Assembly (NCBI GenBank): GCA_963422675.2
Contig: CAXVYS010000021.1
Location: forward strand, 124,001-188,000
DNA length: 64,000 nt
Source: UBA4416 sp963422675
GTDB lineage: Bacteria; Bacteroidota; Bacteroidia; B-17B0; Aurantibacillaceae
Direction: 5' to 3'
Part shown: positions 33,215 through 42,166 of the stretch, piece after piece
How positions within the stretch are numbered: position 1 is the first letter of the stretch
Layout: each line of letters opens with the position of its first letter
The notes under the pieces: generated by a model
The model's database searches: none
Told to the model about the DNA's origin: nothing
Seen by the model: the letters and a program-made list of their open reading frames with translations, nothing else
Made by a program: the position numbers and the translations under genes

Positions 33215-35653
33215 ATGAAGTCAATCAGGTTATACTTAATTGGGCTCTTTGTGGTAGCGGTTCAATTTTTATTTTCGCAAACGAGCACCGGTATTTTAAA
33301 AGGTATTGTAACAGATGCAAGTACTAAAGAGACATTGCCGGGGGCAACTATTCAATTAGTGAAAGATATGTCGAAAGGCACGGCAACCGATATTGACGGA
33401 AAATTTTATTTTGAGGTAGATACAGGGTACCATCAGATTATATGCGGTTACATTGGTTTGGGAAGTGATACTGTTAGAGTTCACATTACGGCTAATAATG
33501 TAACTGAAAAAAACTTTAGGTTAAGGTCTATCGCTAAATTATTAGAAACAGTGGTGGTGTCTTCCGGTAAGTTCGAACAAAAGCTGGAAGAACTAACGGT
33601 TTCGATGGAAGTAATAAGGCCCAGCCTTATCAATAACAAAAATACTACCAGTGTAGAAACAGCATTGGAGCAGGTTCCGGGACTAAGCATTATTGATAAT
33701 GATCCCCAGATCAGGGGAGGGAGCGGTTTTACCTTTGGCGTTGGGAGCCGTGTAGCCATTGTGGTAGATGGAATTCCTTTATTAAGTGGCGATGCGGGAA
33801 GACCCGAATGGAGTTATATTCCGGTTGAAAATATTGAGCAAATAGAAATCATTAAAGGGGCATCGTCTGTATTATATGGATCTTCAGCACTTAATGGCGT
33901 TATCAATGTAAGAACAGCTTATCCAAGGGCAAAACCTAAAACTGTTGTTAATTATTCTGTAGGAAATTATAGTTTACCAGAAGCTCCGGCAGATAACTGG
34001 TATAATAAATCCATTCCCGGATTTACAAATTTAAATTTCATGCATTCTCAAATTATTAAATCAAATTTAGATTTTGTAATAGGAGGTAACTTTAATGTGG
34101 ATCAGGGCTACATTGGTCCTGCACCCCAGGGGGCTTATATGCCGCCGGCTATAAAAGAAGCTCTGAAAGTGGCTGATACGATTCTGGTATTTAATAATGA
34201 GGATATGCTTAAGAAACGTGCGCGTATTAATTTTAATTTGCGCTACCGTTCAAAAAAAGTACCGGGATTGAGTTATGGCGTTAATGGAAATGCCATGTAC
34301 AATAAAACCAATATGGTGTTTGCCTGGTTAAATGATTCTCTGGGGCTTTACAGAAGCTATCCCGGAGCCGTATTTTTACAGACACAGAGGTTATACAATA
34401 TCGATCCTTTCATCAAATACACAACCGGTAATGGAATCAGCCATAGCCTGGTAACACGGTTGTTTCATTCGGATAACCAGATCTCCAATAACTTGTCTAA
34501 CAATGGAACTATGCTATATGGAGAGTACCAGTTACAAAGGGTTTTTAGAAGCATCGACCTTACTTTTACGGGAGGTTTAGTAGGAAACCAATCCACCTCT
34601 CATGCTTCCTTATATGCTTCCAGCGGAACACCCAACAATAAAATCATGAATGCTTCCGGCTATGTACAGCTGGATAAAAAATTCTGGAGAGTTTTAAATT
34701 TGTCGGGCGGATTCAGGTATGAGTACTTTAAAATGAATACACAACAAAGTGTGGTAGCTCCCATTTTTAGGGCAGGTGCCAGTTTACAGGTAATGAAAGG
34801 AACGTTTGTGAGAACTTCTTATGGCCAGGGATTCAGGTATCCAACCATTACAGAAAGATACATCGCTACAAAAGCAGGTATCTTTGGCGTATTCCCAAAT
34901 CCTGAACTGAAACCGGAGACCAGTAACAGCTTTGAAGTAGGTTTAAAACAAGGGTTTAAATTTGGGAAATTTGCAGGGTATTTTGATATCGCCGGGTTTT
35001 ACCAAAAATACCATAATACGATAGAGTATTTATTTGGTGTGTGGGATCCGGATGTGAGTGTGGTAGGGTTTAAGTTTTTGAATACCGGAGATTCGAGAGT
35101 GAGGGGAGTAGATATGTCGATTGCGGCTACTACTCCGGAATCCAACAAAAAATTCGGAGTAACGATGCTGCTGGGATATACCTATATAGAACCTGTTTCT
35201 TTAACACCGGATAGTGTTTACGCCAGGGATAAATCGTTAGGTGGTTTTGGACAGAATTTAAGTTATAAAACAGCCAGCATGGATACAACGGGTAACATTT
35301 TAAAGTACCGTTTTAAACACATGGTGAAAGGCGATATTGAATTTAAAATATTCAAGTTTGGCGTGGGATTCAGTTATAGAGGTTACAGCAAAATGAATAA
35401 TATAGATAAAGCCTTTCAGGATGTAGAGCAATTAACGAACGATAGTCCTTATTTCGACCAGATTAAAGCGGTGAATTACTGGAGAACTCATACCTGGATA
35501 CAGGTGTTTGATGCCAGGGTAAGCTATAATATAACGTCCAAACAAAAAGTATCGATCGTTTGTAATAACGTGCTTAATGTAGCTTATTCGTTACGGCCAA
35601 TGAAAATTGAATCTCCCCGTACAACATCTATACAGTATGTGTTAACGTTTTAA
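33215..35653 (+). CDS. TonB-dependent outer-membrane receptor
   Basis: The 812-residue protein has a signal peptide (LFVVAVQFLFSQ), a CarboxypepD_reg-like domain at about 27-110 (GILKGIVTDASTKETLPGAT), a plug domain at about 125-240 (DNDPQIRGGSGFTFGVGSRV, IIKGASSVLYGSSALNGVIN) and a beta-barrel that ends in Phe (TSIQYVLTF). It imports a large substrate such as a siderophore, cobalamin or glycan across the outer membrane with TonB energy. No SusD partner gene is adjacent, so it is not a classical SusCD pair. The start codon follows directly on a terminator T tract, with no obvious separate promoter. Confidence 0.93.
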   Translation: MKSIRLYLIGLFVVAVQFLFSQTSTGILKGIVTDASTKETLPGATIQLVKDMSKGTATDIDGKFYFEVDTGYHQIICGYIGLGSDTVRVHITANNVTEKNFRLRSIAKLLETVVVSSGKFEQKLEELTVSMEVIRPSLINNKNTTSVETALEQVPGLSIIDNDPQIRGGSGFTFGVGSRVAIVVDGIPLLSGDAGRPEWSYIPVENIEQIEIIKGASSVLYGSSALNGVINVRTAYPRAKPKTVVNYSVGNYSLPEAPADNWYNKSIPGFTNLNFMHSQIIKSNLDFVIGGNFNVDQGYIGPAPQGAYMPPAIKEALKVADTILVFNNEDMLKKRARINFNLRYRSKKVPGLSYGVNGNAMYNKTNMVFAWLNDSLGLYRSYPGAVFLQTQRLYNIDPFIKYTTGNGISHSLVTRLFHSDNQISNNLSNNGTMLYGEYQLQRVFRSIDLTFTGGLVGNQSTSHASLYASSGTPNNKIMNASGYVQLDKKFWRVLNLSGGFRYEYFKMNTQQSVVAPIFRAGASLQVMKGTFVRTSYGQGFRYPTITERYIATKAGIFGVFPNPELKPETSNSFEVGLKQGFKFGKFAGYFDIAGFYQKYHNTIEYLFGVWDPDVSVVGFKFLNTGDSRVRGVDMSIAATTPESNKKFGVTMLLGYTYIEPVSLTPDSVYARDKSLGGFGQNLSYKTASMDTTGNILKYRFKHMVKGDIEFKIFKFGVGFSYRGYSKMNNIDKAFQDVEQLTNDSPYFDQIKAVNYWRTHTWIQVFDARVSYNITSKQKVSIVCNNVLNVAYSLRPMKIESPRTTSIQYVLTF

Positions 35654-35688
35654 CACCGGATAATCATTTATCGTTTAAATTTTAGGAG

Positions 35689-35723
35689 TTTGGTAATTAG
35701 TGCGCTTTAATTCTTTATTTTTG
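35689..35723 (+). promoter_or_regulatory. Promoter TTTG-N23-TATTTTTG for the antiporter gene
   Basis: TATTTTTG (35716-35723) matches the -7 consensus exactly, 21 bases before the ATG at 35744. TTTG (35689-35692) is a possible -33 element, although its spacing is slightly long. Confidence 0.5.
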
Positions 35724-35743
35724 TTGTAAACGTGATTTAAGGT

Positions 35744-37888
35744 ATGCAACTCTTCGGGAATAATTTTCAGGCTTTCCACGAATTCTTTAGTCATTACCTA
35801 CCCGTAAAAAATCCGGTACTTATATTAGCCTTAACGCTTCTTATTATTTTATTTGCTCCACTGGTTTTAAAACGCTTTCGTATTCCGGGAATCATCGGGT
35901 TAATTATAGCGGGTGTTATTATCGGGCCGCATACGCTGCACATTATTGAAAAATCTACCAGCTTTGAGCTATTCAGTAAAACAGGATTGTTATATATTAT
36001 GTTTTTGGCAGGGCTTGAAATTGATATGCAGGAGTATAAACAAAATAGGGCCAAAAGCCTTGTGTTTGGTGCATTTACCTTTTTTATTCCTATCGTCATT
36101 GGTTATCTTGTTTGTATTTATGTATTTCATTTTACCTTATGGCCGGCACTATTATTAGCCAGTATGTTTTCTACTCACACCTTGCTTAGCTATCCTATCG
36201 TTAGCAATATGGGTATTGTAAAAAACAGGGCGGTACAAATTTCTTTTGGCGGAACTATTATTACAGACAGTGCGGTATTAATATTGTTGGGGGTTATTAC
36301 CAATGTAGTAGGGGGTGAAATAAATACCATGTTTTGGATTCGCCTGGTAATATCATTGGGCTTGTTATGTTTTTCTGTATTGTACGTATTGCCAAAAGTG
36401 AGTCGTTGGTTTTTCAGGAATATTGAAGGCCAGGGGAGTTCGCAGTACATTTATGTATTAGCAGTAGTTTTTATTTCCGGCTTTTTCTCTGAGCTGGCCG
36501 GAGTGGAACCTATTATTGGTGCTTTTCTTGCAGGTTTGGCGCTTAACCGTGTTATACCACATAGCTCGGTATTAATGAACCGTATCATCTTTATTGGTAA
36601 TACCTTATTTATTCCTTTCTTTTTAATCAGTGCCGGGATGTTGGTTGATTTCAGTGTTTTCCTGAAAGGAACCAATGCTCTTGTTTTTGCAGGAATATTA
36701 TGTCTTACCGCTTTGATCACCAAATGGATCGCTGCTCAAATTACAGGGGCTATTTATAAATATACCAAGTACGAAAAACGGGTTATGTTTGGCTTAAGTG
36801 CTTCACATGCCGCAGCTACGTTGGCAGTTATAAAGGTAGGGTATGATATTGGCTTGTTTGATCAGAATGTGATTAATGCTACCATTATCCTGATTTTAAT
36901 AACCTGTATGGTGAGTTCTTTTGTAACAGAAAGAGCCGCAAGAAAAATTGCGATGACGGATAAGGAAACTTCTAAAAAAATTATTGACCGTACCGAACGT
37001 ATTTTAATTCCTGTAAGTAACCCCGAAAATATAGCCCGTTTAATTGATCTGGCTTTGCTGATTCAGGACCCTAAATCAACAGAACCGATTTATCCTTTAT
37101 CCATTGTTGAAGAAAATGCGGAAGCTGACGAAAAAATTAACCTCGTTAAAAAGGTAATAGACGGAGTAGTGGAGCAGATTTCGGCCGGGGATAAAAAGGT
37201 ACAGGTACTTAAAAAAGTAGATTTAAGTATTGTAGATGGCGTTGCCCGCACAGCAAAGGCCTACAGCATATCGGATATCCTGATCAGCTGGAAAGCAAAC
37301 CAGGGAAACTCTAATTTAATATTTGGAAATATTGCCGATAATTTATTGGTTAAAACAAAACAGTCGGTTATTATTTCTAAAATTATTCAACCATTAAACA
37401 GCTATAACCGGATTATTGTACTGTTAACCCCTAATGCAGAACTGGAAAACGGGTTTAACCTGGTGGTAAAAAAACTAAATGCATTATTAAAGCAAATAGG
37501 AAATCACACTACTATTTATGCCCAGCAAAAAACCATTGAAGCTTTTACCGGATTGATCCAGGATAGAAAGAAAGAGTTTTATAGCTACATAATTGTAAGT
37601 GATTTTGAAGACAGCGATATCATAGAGCATGTAAAGGATGATGATTTATTTGTGTTTTTAAGTAGCCGGAAACAAACGGTATCCTTCGATTTCCACATTG
37701 ATAATATGCCTAAAACACTAAGTAAGAATAATGAGTTTACGAGTTTCGTGATTTTTTATCCGGAGTCTTTAAAATCATTAAGTGATTCACAGATTACGGA
37801 AATGACAATTCCGGCGATTCAGGAAAATTTAGAAAAAGTAATTCATCTTAAAGATAAGATTGCAGGAATTTTTAAAAATGACAGCTAA
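35744..37888 (+). CDS. Cation:proton antiporter (CPA2) with C-terminal UspA-like domains
   Basis: In this 714-residue protein, residues 1-400 form about twelve membrane helices of the CPA2/KefB exchanger family. Motifs include IAGVIIGPHTL, MFLAGLEIDM, and the helix-5/6 region with SVLYVLPKV and GVEPIIGAFLAGLALNRVIP. The cytoplasmic part (about 415-714) has two universal-stress-protein-like domains, each beginning IIVL- or ILIPVS-type strands. Such proteins exchange Na+ or K+ for protons and respond to cytoplasmic signals through the Usp part. It is followed on the other strand by the histidine kinase gene, with 106 bases between the stops. Confidence 0.9.
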   Translation: MQLFGNNFQAFHEFFSHYLPVKNPVLILALTLLIILFAPLVLKRFRIPGIIGLIIAGVIIGPHTLHIIEKSTSFELFSKTGLLYIMFLAGLEIDMQEYKQNRAKSLVFGAFTFFIPIVIGYLVCIYVFHFTLWPALLLASMFSTHTLLSYPIVSNMGIVKNRAVQISFGGTIITDSAVLILLGVITNVVGGEINTMFWIRLVISLGLLCFSVLYVLPKVSRWFFRNIEGQGSSQYIYVLAVVFISGFFSELAGVEPIIGAFLAGLALNRVIPHSSVLMNRIIFIGNTLFIPFFLISAGMLVDFSVFLKGTNALVFAGILCLTALITKWIAAQITGAIYKYTKYEKRVMFGLSASHAAATLAVIKVGYDIGLFDQNVINATIILILITCMVSSFVTERAARKIAMTDKETSKKIIDRTERILIPVSNPENIARLIDLALLIQDPKSTEPIYPLSIVEENAEADEKINLVKKVIDGVVEQISAGDKKVQVLKKVDLSIVDGVARTAKAYSISDILISWKANQGNSNLIFGNIADNLLVKTKQSVIISKIIQPLNSYNRIIVLLTPNAELENGFNLVVKKLNALLKQIGNHTTIYAQQKTIEAFTGLIQDRKKEFYSYIIVSDFEDSDIIEHVKDDDLFVFLSSRKQTVSFDFHIDNMPKTLSKNNEFTSFVIFYPESLKSLSDSQITEMTIPAIQENLEKVIHLKDKIAGIFKNDS

Positions 37889-37994
37889 CGGTATCAGCTG
37901 TTGTAAGTTCTTGAAATATCCTTCTCCCTGTGTCCTCCAAATGGAGAAAGGGAACAGTTACCTGAATAATGATTTCTGTTTTTTGAACCAATAA

Positions 37995-39041
37995 CTAACC
38001 TCTTTTTAAGGTAAAGGTAATAGTCGTACCTTCATTTACAACGCTTGTTACATCAATGGTTTCGTTGTGCGCTTCAATAATATGTTTTACAATGGCTAGT
38101 CCCAAACCTGTACCACCTTGCTCACGGCTTCTTCCTTTATCCACCCTGTAAAACCGTTCGAAGAGGCGTGATAAATGTTTTTCGGCGATACCTATTCCGT
38201 TGTCTTTTATTTCTACAATTACCTGTTCATCATACAAATTAATCGCGATGAGCGTTTTGCCGTTTTCCTTACCATATTTAATACTGTTGGTCATCAGGTT
38301 CACAATCACCTGCCTGATCCTGAATTTATCGGCTAATACGGTAATGGGTTTGTCGTATTTTTTGGCGAGCTGCAATTCGATATTCTTTCGTTGTGCCTGG
38401 AACTCTAAGGCTTCAATGATCTCTTTAATTTGTTGGGCAATATCATATTTCTCTGTTTCCAGCTCCAGGGTCCCTACTTCCAGTTGCGAAATAGTTTCCA
38501 GGTCATCAATAATCTGGATCATCCTGTCAACACTTTTATCGGCTCTTTTAAGGTATTCCACGTTAATATTCGGATCGTCAATTCCCCCGTCAATTAAAGT
38601 AGATACATAGCCCTGGATATTAAAAATGGGTGTTTTTAATTCGTGCGATACATTGCCTAAAAATTCTTTACGGTAGCTATCTAGGTTACGGTGTTGTTCC
38701 ACTTCCTTATTCCTTTCATCAGCCAGTTTAATAATTTCTTCTTCCAGTCTCGAAATAGAATCGACTTCTTCCAGCTGAAATTCGGTATTTGGTATTTCCT
38801 TTGGCTGCAAAGCTTTTACACGCAAATATAATTTATCGATTTTCTGAAAAATGATATTGTTATACAAGAGATATATGACAAAAAAGCTAACAATAAAGGA
38901 AATAAAGAAATATAATAACAGGATCGCTAATTCAAACTGGCCGGTTATTTTATAGGCAATAAACGACACTAAAAAAGTTTGCAATAAAGCAGATATTAAA
39001 CTAAGTACTAAAGTAAGCGCGGGTATTTTTAGTTTGTTCAT
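37995..39041 (-). CDS. Orphan sensor histidine kinase (PhoR-like)
   Basis: This kinase of about 348 residues has two N-terminal membrane segments (about 8-30 and 37-62) with almost no periplasmic loop. The dimerisation helix has phospho-acceptor H133 in NVSHELKTPIFN. The ATP-binding domain follows with N box NLMTNSIKYGKEN, G1 EIKDNGIGI and G2 GGTGLGLAIVK. It lacks a recognisable HAMP or PAS domain. The frame opens at a TTG at 39068, but that is part of a promoter-like TTTCTTTG, so the ATG at 39041 is chosen. No response regulator is adjacent; the orphan regulator at 15800 is one formal candidate. Confidence 0.9.
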   Translation of the reverse strand: MNKLKIPALTLVLSLISALLQTFLVSFIAYKITGQFELAILLLYFFISFIVSFFVIYLLYNNIIFQKIDKLYLRVKALQPKEIPNTEFQLEEVDSISRLEEEIIKLADERNKEVEQHRNLDSYRKEFLGNVSHELKTPIFNIQGYVSTLIDGGIDDPNINVEYLKRADKSVDRMIQIIDDLETISQLEVGTLELETEKYDIAQQIKEIIEALEFQAQRKNIELQLAKKYDKPITVLADKFRIRQVIVNLMTNSIKYGKENGKTLIAINLYDEQVIVEIKDNGIGIAEKHLSRLFERFYRVDKGRSREQGGTGLGLAIVKHIIEAHNETIDVTSVVNEGTTITFTLKRG

Positions 39042-39064
39042 AGTTATATTTGAATAACGAATGT

Positions 39065-39072
39065 GCAAAGAA
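39065..39072 (-). promoter_or_regulatory. Near-consensus -7 element TTTCTTTG
   Basis: On the minus strand TTTCTTTG differs from TAnnTTTG by one base. It would start transcription about 17 bases before the histidine kinase ATG at 39041. Confidence 0.35.
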
Positions 39073-39094
39073 AAACCCAGTTTGAAAAATCCGG

Positions 39095-40426
39095 TCAGTT
39101 ATTTTTTTGTAAAGTTATTACTTCCCTGTAAAAAAACTTTTGTTGAGTGCTTTCAAATGGCCGGTAAATATAGTAAGCATAACCATTATGGATCTTTAGC
39201 TTATCGGCACTGTGGAATTGAAGGGTGTATTTTCCGTTTTCTTTCCCATTTTGGAGGCTTATTTGTTTAATATATTTATGTCCGTTTTTTTCATAAACGG
39301 CATAAATGGAGTTTTCAATATCATCTTTCAGCATAATATTTTTCCACTCCTTCCAGTTTTTAGGGTGATTATAGCTTATGGCAAAAGAATCAGTCTTAAT
39401 GCCTTCTTTGTTGAGGTGAAATAACTGATTCTTGTAATGGTCGAACACACATATCGTATCCTTTATTACATAGAGGGGTGCAAACAGGGGTTCATAAAAC
39501 ATGCTTTTGGTAAAACCACTCATTAAAGAAGCAATGATGCGTTTATCCACATTCATATCCATCGCCATTCGGCGCGCTTCCAGCTTATCCCTTGGTTTTA
39601 AGGAATAGTATTCGAAATTATAGGCATGCATGAGTTCTTTATCTTCAATGGAAATTAACTGCTTTCTCAAACTATCTTTTTCATTAAAGCTGAAATAATT
39701 GAACAGGGGATAATCTTTCCAATAATCTGTATAAATAATTTTACCATTAATAGTATCGAGGATGGGTTTAATAAAGGAATTGACATCTTCCACCGCTAGT
39801 GGAATCAACACAAAGCGATCATGGTACATATTGATACGGTAAATAAAATTTTCGCATACCAGGTTGGTATATCCCATATAATCATGGTAAAATTCTTTGG
39901 CTTCTCCACCTTCTTTAGGAATGGCATAGGTCGTAATAATTTTGCCTTTGCCGTCGCTTAGCTTTAACTCCGCAGCCTTTAAAGATTTGGCGGCAGTAAG
40001 GAGAATGTAGTTCTCTTCATAAAAATCAAAATCATATACACTGTAATTAGGAGAACCTAATAAGGTATCCGGTTTGGTTTTAGCATATACTGAAACACCT
40101 GTTATTTCATTATAGAGAGGCGTAAGGCTTAAGGAAACATTGATAGAATCTTCGGATAGGTCGAGTTCCTTTACGCGTGTTTCGTAGCTTAATAAATTAT
40201 AAATAATGGAAACATGTTTTTTAGAAGGGACCAATAGCCTATAATTTCCTGATTTGTCGGTAATGGTATTATACGTAGAATTCTGTATGTGTATGGAAAC
40301 AGATGACAAGGGCTTACCGGTTGTGGCATCGTTGATCTTTCCATAAATAATAATGCTTTCGTTGCTTTTTGCAAAACTAGCTATCATTAAAAATAGCAGA
40401 GTTAAATATGTATTCAGGGTAGCCAT
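39095..40426 (-). CDS. Secreted protein with carboxypeptidase-regulatory-like domain, paralogue of 20467-21801
   Basis: The 443-residue protein has a signal peptide (LTLLFLMIASFAKS), a CarboxypepD_reg-like domain at about 25-110 (SIIIYGKINDATTGKPLSS), and a C-terminal 320-residue region of repeated beta strands. The last third aligns with the gene at 20467: APLYVIKDTICVFDHYKNQ, then KNWKEWKNIMLKDDIENSIY, then HKYIKQISLQNGK. No catalytic motif is seen; a beta-propeller that binds a partner at the envelope is a fair guess. It is divergent from the ferritin gene, with a 174-base spacer. Confidence 0.72.
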   Translation of the reverse strand: MATLNTYLTLLFLMIASFAKSNESIIIYGKINDATTGKPLSSVSIHIQNSTYNTITDKSGNYRLLVPSKKHVSIIYNLLSYETRVKELDLSEDSINVSLSLTPLYNEITGVSVYAKTKPDTLLGSPNYSVYDFDFYEENYILLTAAKSLKAAELKLSDGKGKIITTYAIPKEGGEAKEFYHDYMGYTNLVCENFIYRINMYHDRFVLIPLAVEDVNSFIKPILDTINGKIIYTDYWKDYPLFNYFSFNEKDSLRKQLISIEDKELMHAYNFEYYSLKPRDKLEARRMAMDMNVDKRIIASLMSGFTKSMFYEPLFAPLYVIKDTICVFDHYKNQLFHLNKEGIKTDSFAISYNHPKNWKEWKNIMLKDDIENSIYAVYEKNGHKYIKQISLQNGKENGKYTLQFHSADKLKIHNGYAYYIYRPFESTQQKFFYREVITLQKNN

Positions 40427-40600
40427 TTTAATTTAAGACGCAGTTGCATTTATTTTCCATATTAATATGATGGTATTTATTTTTATTCTAAAATACGGGT
40501 TCGTTTGTAAAATTGTAAATTTTTAGGTGACATCACCAAAAAATAAATACTAAATTGCAGAGTATTTATTAAATCAGTTAACGTTAAAAATCTAATACAT

Positions 40601-41137
40601 ATGTTATCAAATAAAATTAAAACAGCTCTTAATGAGCAAATTCAAAAAGAAGCTTATGCTTCAGATGCTTATTTAACCCTGGCTACATGGTGCGAAGAAA
40701 AATCATTAGATGGCATTGCTGAATATTTTTATGCGGCGAGCAACGATGAAAGAGGTCATATGCTGGAAATGTATAAATACCTTAATACGTATGGTGGTTC
40801 GGCACATATCAAACCTTTAAAAGACTCGACGGTTAAATTGAAAAATTTACTGGAAGTATTTCATTATGTGTTTGATTTGGAACATGAAGTAACTATTGCT
40901 ATTAATAAACTGGCTAAACTTTCCTATGATGAAAGTGATTTTGCCACCTTTAAATTTTTAGAGGCATTTGTATTAGAGCAACAGCAGTCTGAAAAAGGAG
41001 TCAATGAATTAATTGATATGATTAAAAGAGTAGGGCATGATGAAAAAAATCTGTATTACTTAAATAAAACCTTTAAAAAGAATGAAGAGCGTAAAGCTAT
41101 GGGTGTAAACGCGGTACACGATGTAGAGAAAGAGTAA
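40601..41137 (+). CDS. ftnA: Ferritin
   Basis: The 178-residue four-helix protein has the ferroxidase ligands in the pattern of bacterial ferritin FtnA: EAYASDAYLTLATWCEEK on helix A, and ASNDERGHMLEMYKYLN (E-x2-H) on helix B, with QQQSEKGVNELI on helix D. It stores iron as a mineral core inside a 24-mer. It lacks the heme-binding methionine context of bacterioferritin. The Fur-family regulator at 19558 may be connected with its control, but no Fur box could be identified upstream. It shares a terminator with the convergent acyltransferase gene. Confidence 0.95.
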   Translation: MLSNKIKTALNEQIQKEAYASDAYLTLATWCEEKSLDGIAEYFYAASNDERGHMLEMYKYLNTYGGSAHIKPLKDSTVKLKNLLEVFHYVFDLEHEVTIAINKLAKLSYDESDFATFKFLEAFVLEQQQSEKGVNELIDMIKRVGHDEKNLYYLNKTFKKNEERKAMGVNAVHDVEKE

Positions 41138-41164
41138 TTCTTTATAACATATACCGGTAAATTA

Positions 41165-41195
41165 AAAAGAGGTTAACTAGTTGTTAACCTCTTTT
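41165..41195. terminator. Bidirectional terminator overlapping the end of the acyltransferase gene
   Basis: AAAAGAGGTTAAC (41165-41177) pairs perfectly with GTTAACCTCTTTT (41183-41195) around a five-base loop. The stop codon of the minus-strand acyltransferase gene (41177-41179) sits in the stem/loop junction, so the last codons form one arm. Confidence 0.9.
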
Positions 41196-42061
41196 CTTTT
41201 GTGTTTCCAACGCCTATGGCTCCAAAGCCAGATCTCAGGTTGAGCAATAATATCTTTTTCAAGTTTGCGTGTATGTAATTCCGATATTTCGCCTTCGGCT
41301 GTATGTTTGGGTTCCTGTACCAAATACTCTGTATTTACCTCATAATAGCCCCGTTTAAGTTTGTTTACCGTAACATATACTACAGGGTAATTTAATTTTT
41401 GCGCTATTTTTTCTGTTCCCCAAAAAACGGGTGTATCCTGGTTTAAAAAGCGGGTCCAGTAAGCATTTTCGGGCGAAGGTGTTTGATCGGCAATAAAAGC
41501 GGTAGCGTTGATTTCGTTACGGTTTCTAATCATTTCCCGCATCGTATCTTTCATGGCATATAATTTCGATCCAAAACGGGTACGCATATCATACATTAAT
41601 TTATCGAAATGTTTATTGGTAAGCGGGTGGTAAATTACATATAACTGTTGTGGATTAATTAAGCTAAACGAATTTCCGGCCCATTCCCAATTACCATAAT
41701 GTCCCATCACTAAAATGCAGGACTTTTTTTGATCATATAATTCTTTAAAAATCCGTTGGGTATTGTTGTTAAGAGCACAGCGTTTAATGGCTTCTTCCTT
41801 TGATATAGTCAACGTTTTGAGTGTTTCCAAAAAAAGATCGCATAAGTAATGGTAAAATTCTTTTTCGATTTTTTTTAATGCTTCGTGTGATTTTTCAGGA
41901 AACGAATTTTTAAGATTTTCGTATACCACTTTTTTTCTATATCCGATAACCCGGTACAATAAAAAATAAATGCTATCCGAAACCATATAAAAAATAGGAA
42001 AAGGAAGCAATGATATTAAATACAAAAACGGTAAAGCCAGGTAAAATGCAATCGTACTCAT
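41177..42061 (-). CDS. LpxL/HtrB-family lysophospholipid acyltransferase
   Basis: This protein is about 294 residues long, with one N-terminal membrane helix (STIAFYLALPFLYLISLLPF). The acyltransferase motif is VMGHYGNWEWAG (H-x4-E/D type: HYGNWE), followed by the conserved FIADQTPS segment and a C-terminal EIWLWSHRRWKHKR, the typical end of LpxL/LpxM enzymes. It adds a secondary acyl chain to lipid A or a related lipid in the inner membrane. The ATG at 42061 is chosen; the frame extends upstream to a TTG that only adds a basic aromatic leader. It converges with the ferritin gene. Confidence 0.9.
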   Translation of the reverse strand: MSTIAFYLALPFLYLISLLPFPIFYMVSDSIYFLLYRVIGYRKKVVYENLKNSFPEKSHEALKKIEKEFYHYLCDLFLETLKTLTISKEEAIKRCALNNNTQRIFKELYDQKKSCILVMGHYGNWEWAGNSFSLINPQQLYVIYHPLTNKHFDKLMYDMRTRFGSKLYAMKDTMREMIRNRNEINATAFIADQTPSPENAYWTRFLNQDTPVFWGTEKIAQKLNYPVVYVTVNKLKRGYYEVNTEYLVQEPKHTAEGEISELHTRKLEKDIIAQPEIWLWSHRRWKHKRKEVNN

Positions 42062-42166
42062 GCGATAAAAATACAGAAATATTAAGATTAGTTGGATTTT
42101 TTTGCACAATTAATCTTCATTTTAAATCATTTTAATTATATTTATAAACGAGAAATATTTAAAATT

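Noticed and set aside
33215..35653. A SusCD-type polysaccharide-utilisation locus
   Set aside because: The TonB receptor has no SusD-like gene next to it and no glycoside hydrolase genes are nearby.
37915..37960. A hairpin with CCTTCTCCC and GGAGAAAGGG between the antiporter and the histidine kinase genes
   Set aside because: The stem is imperfect and has no T run; it might be an intergenic repeat or a weak terminator, but the evidence is too thin for a feature.
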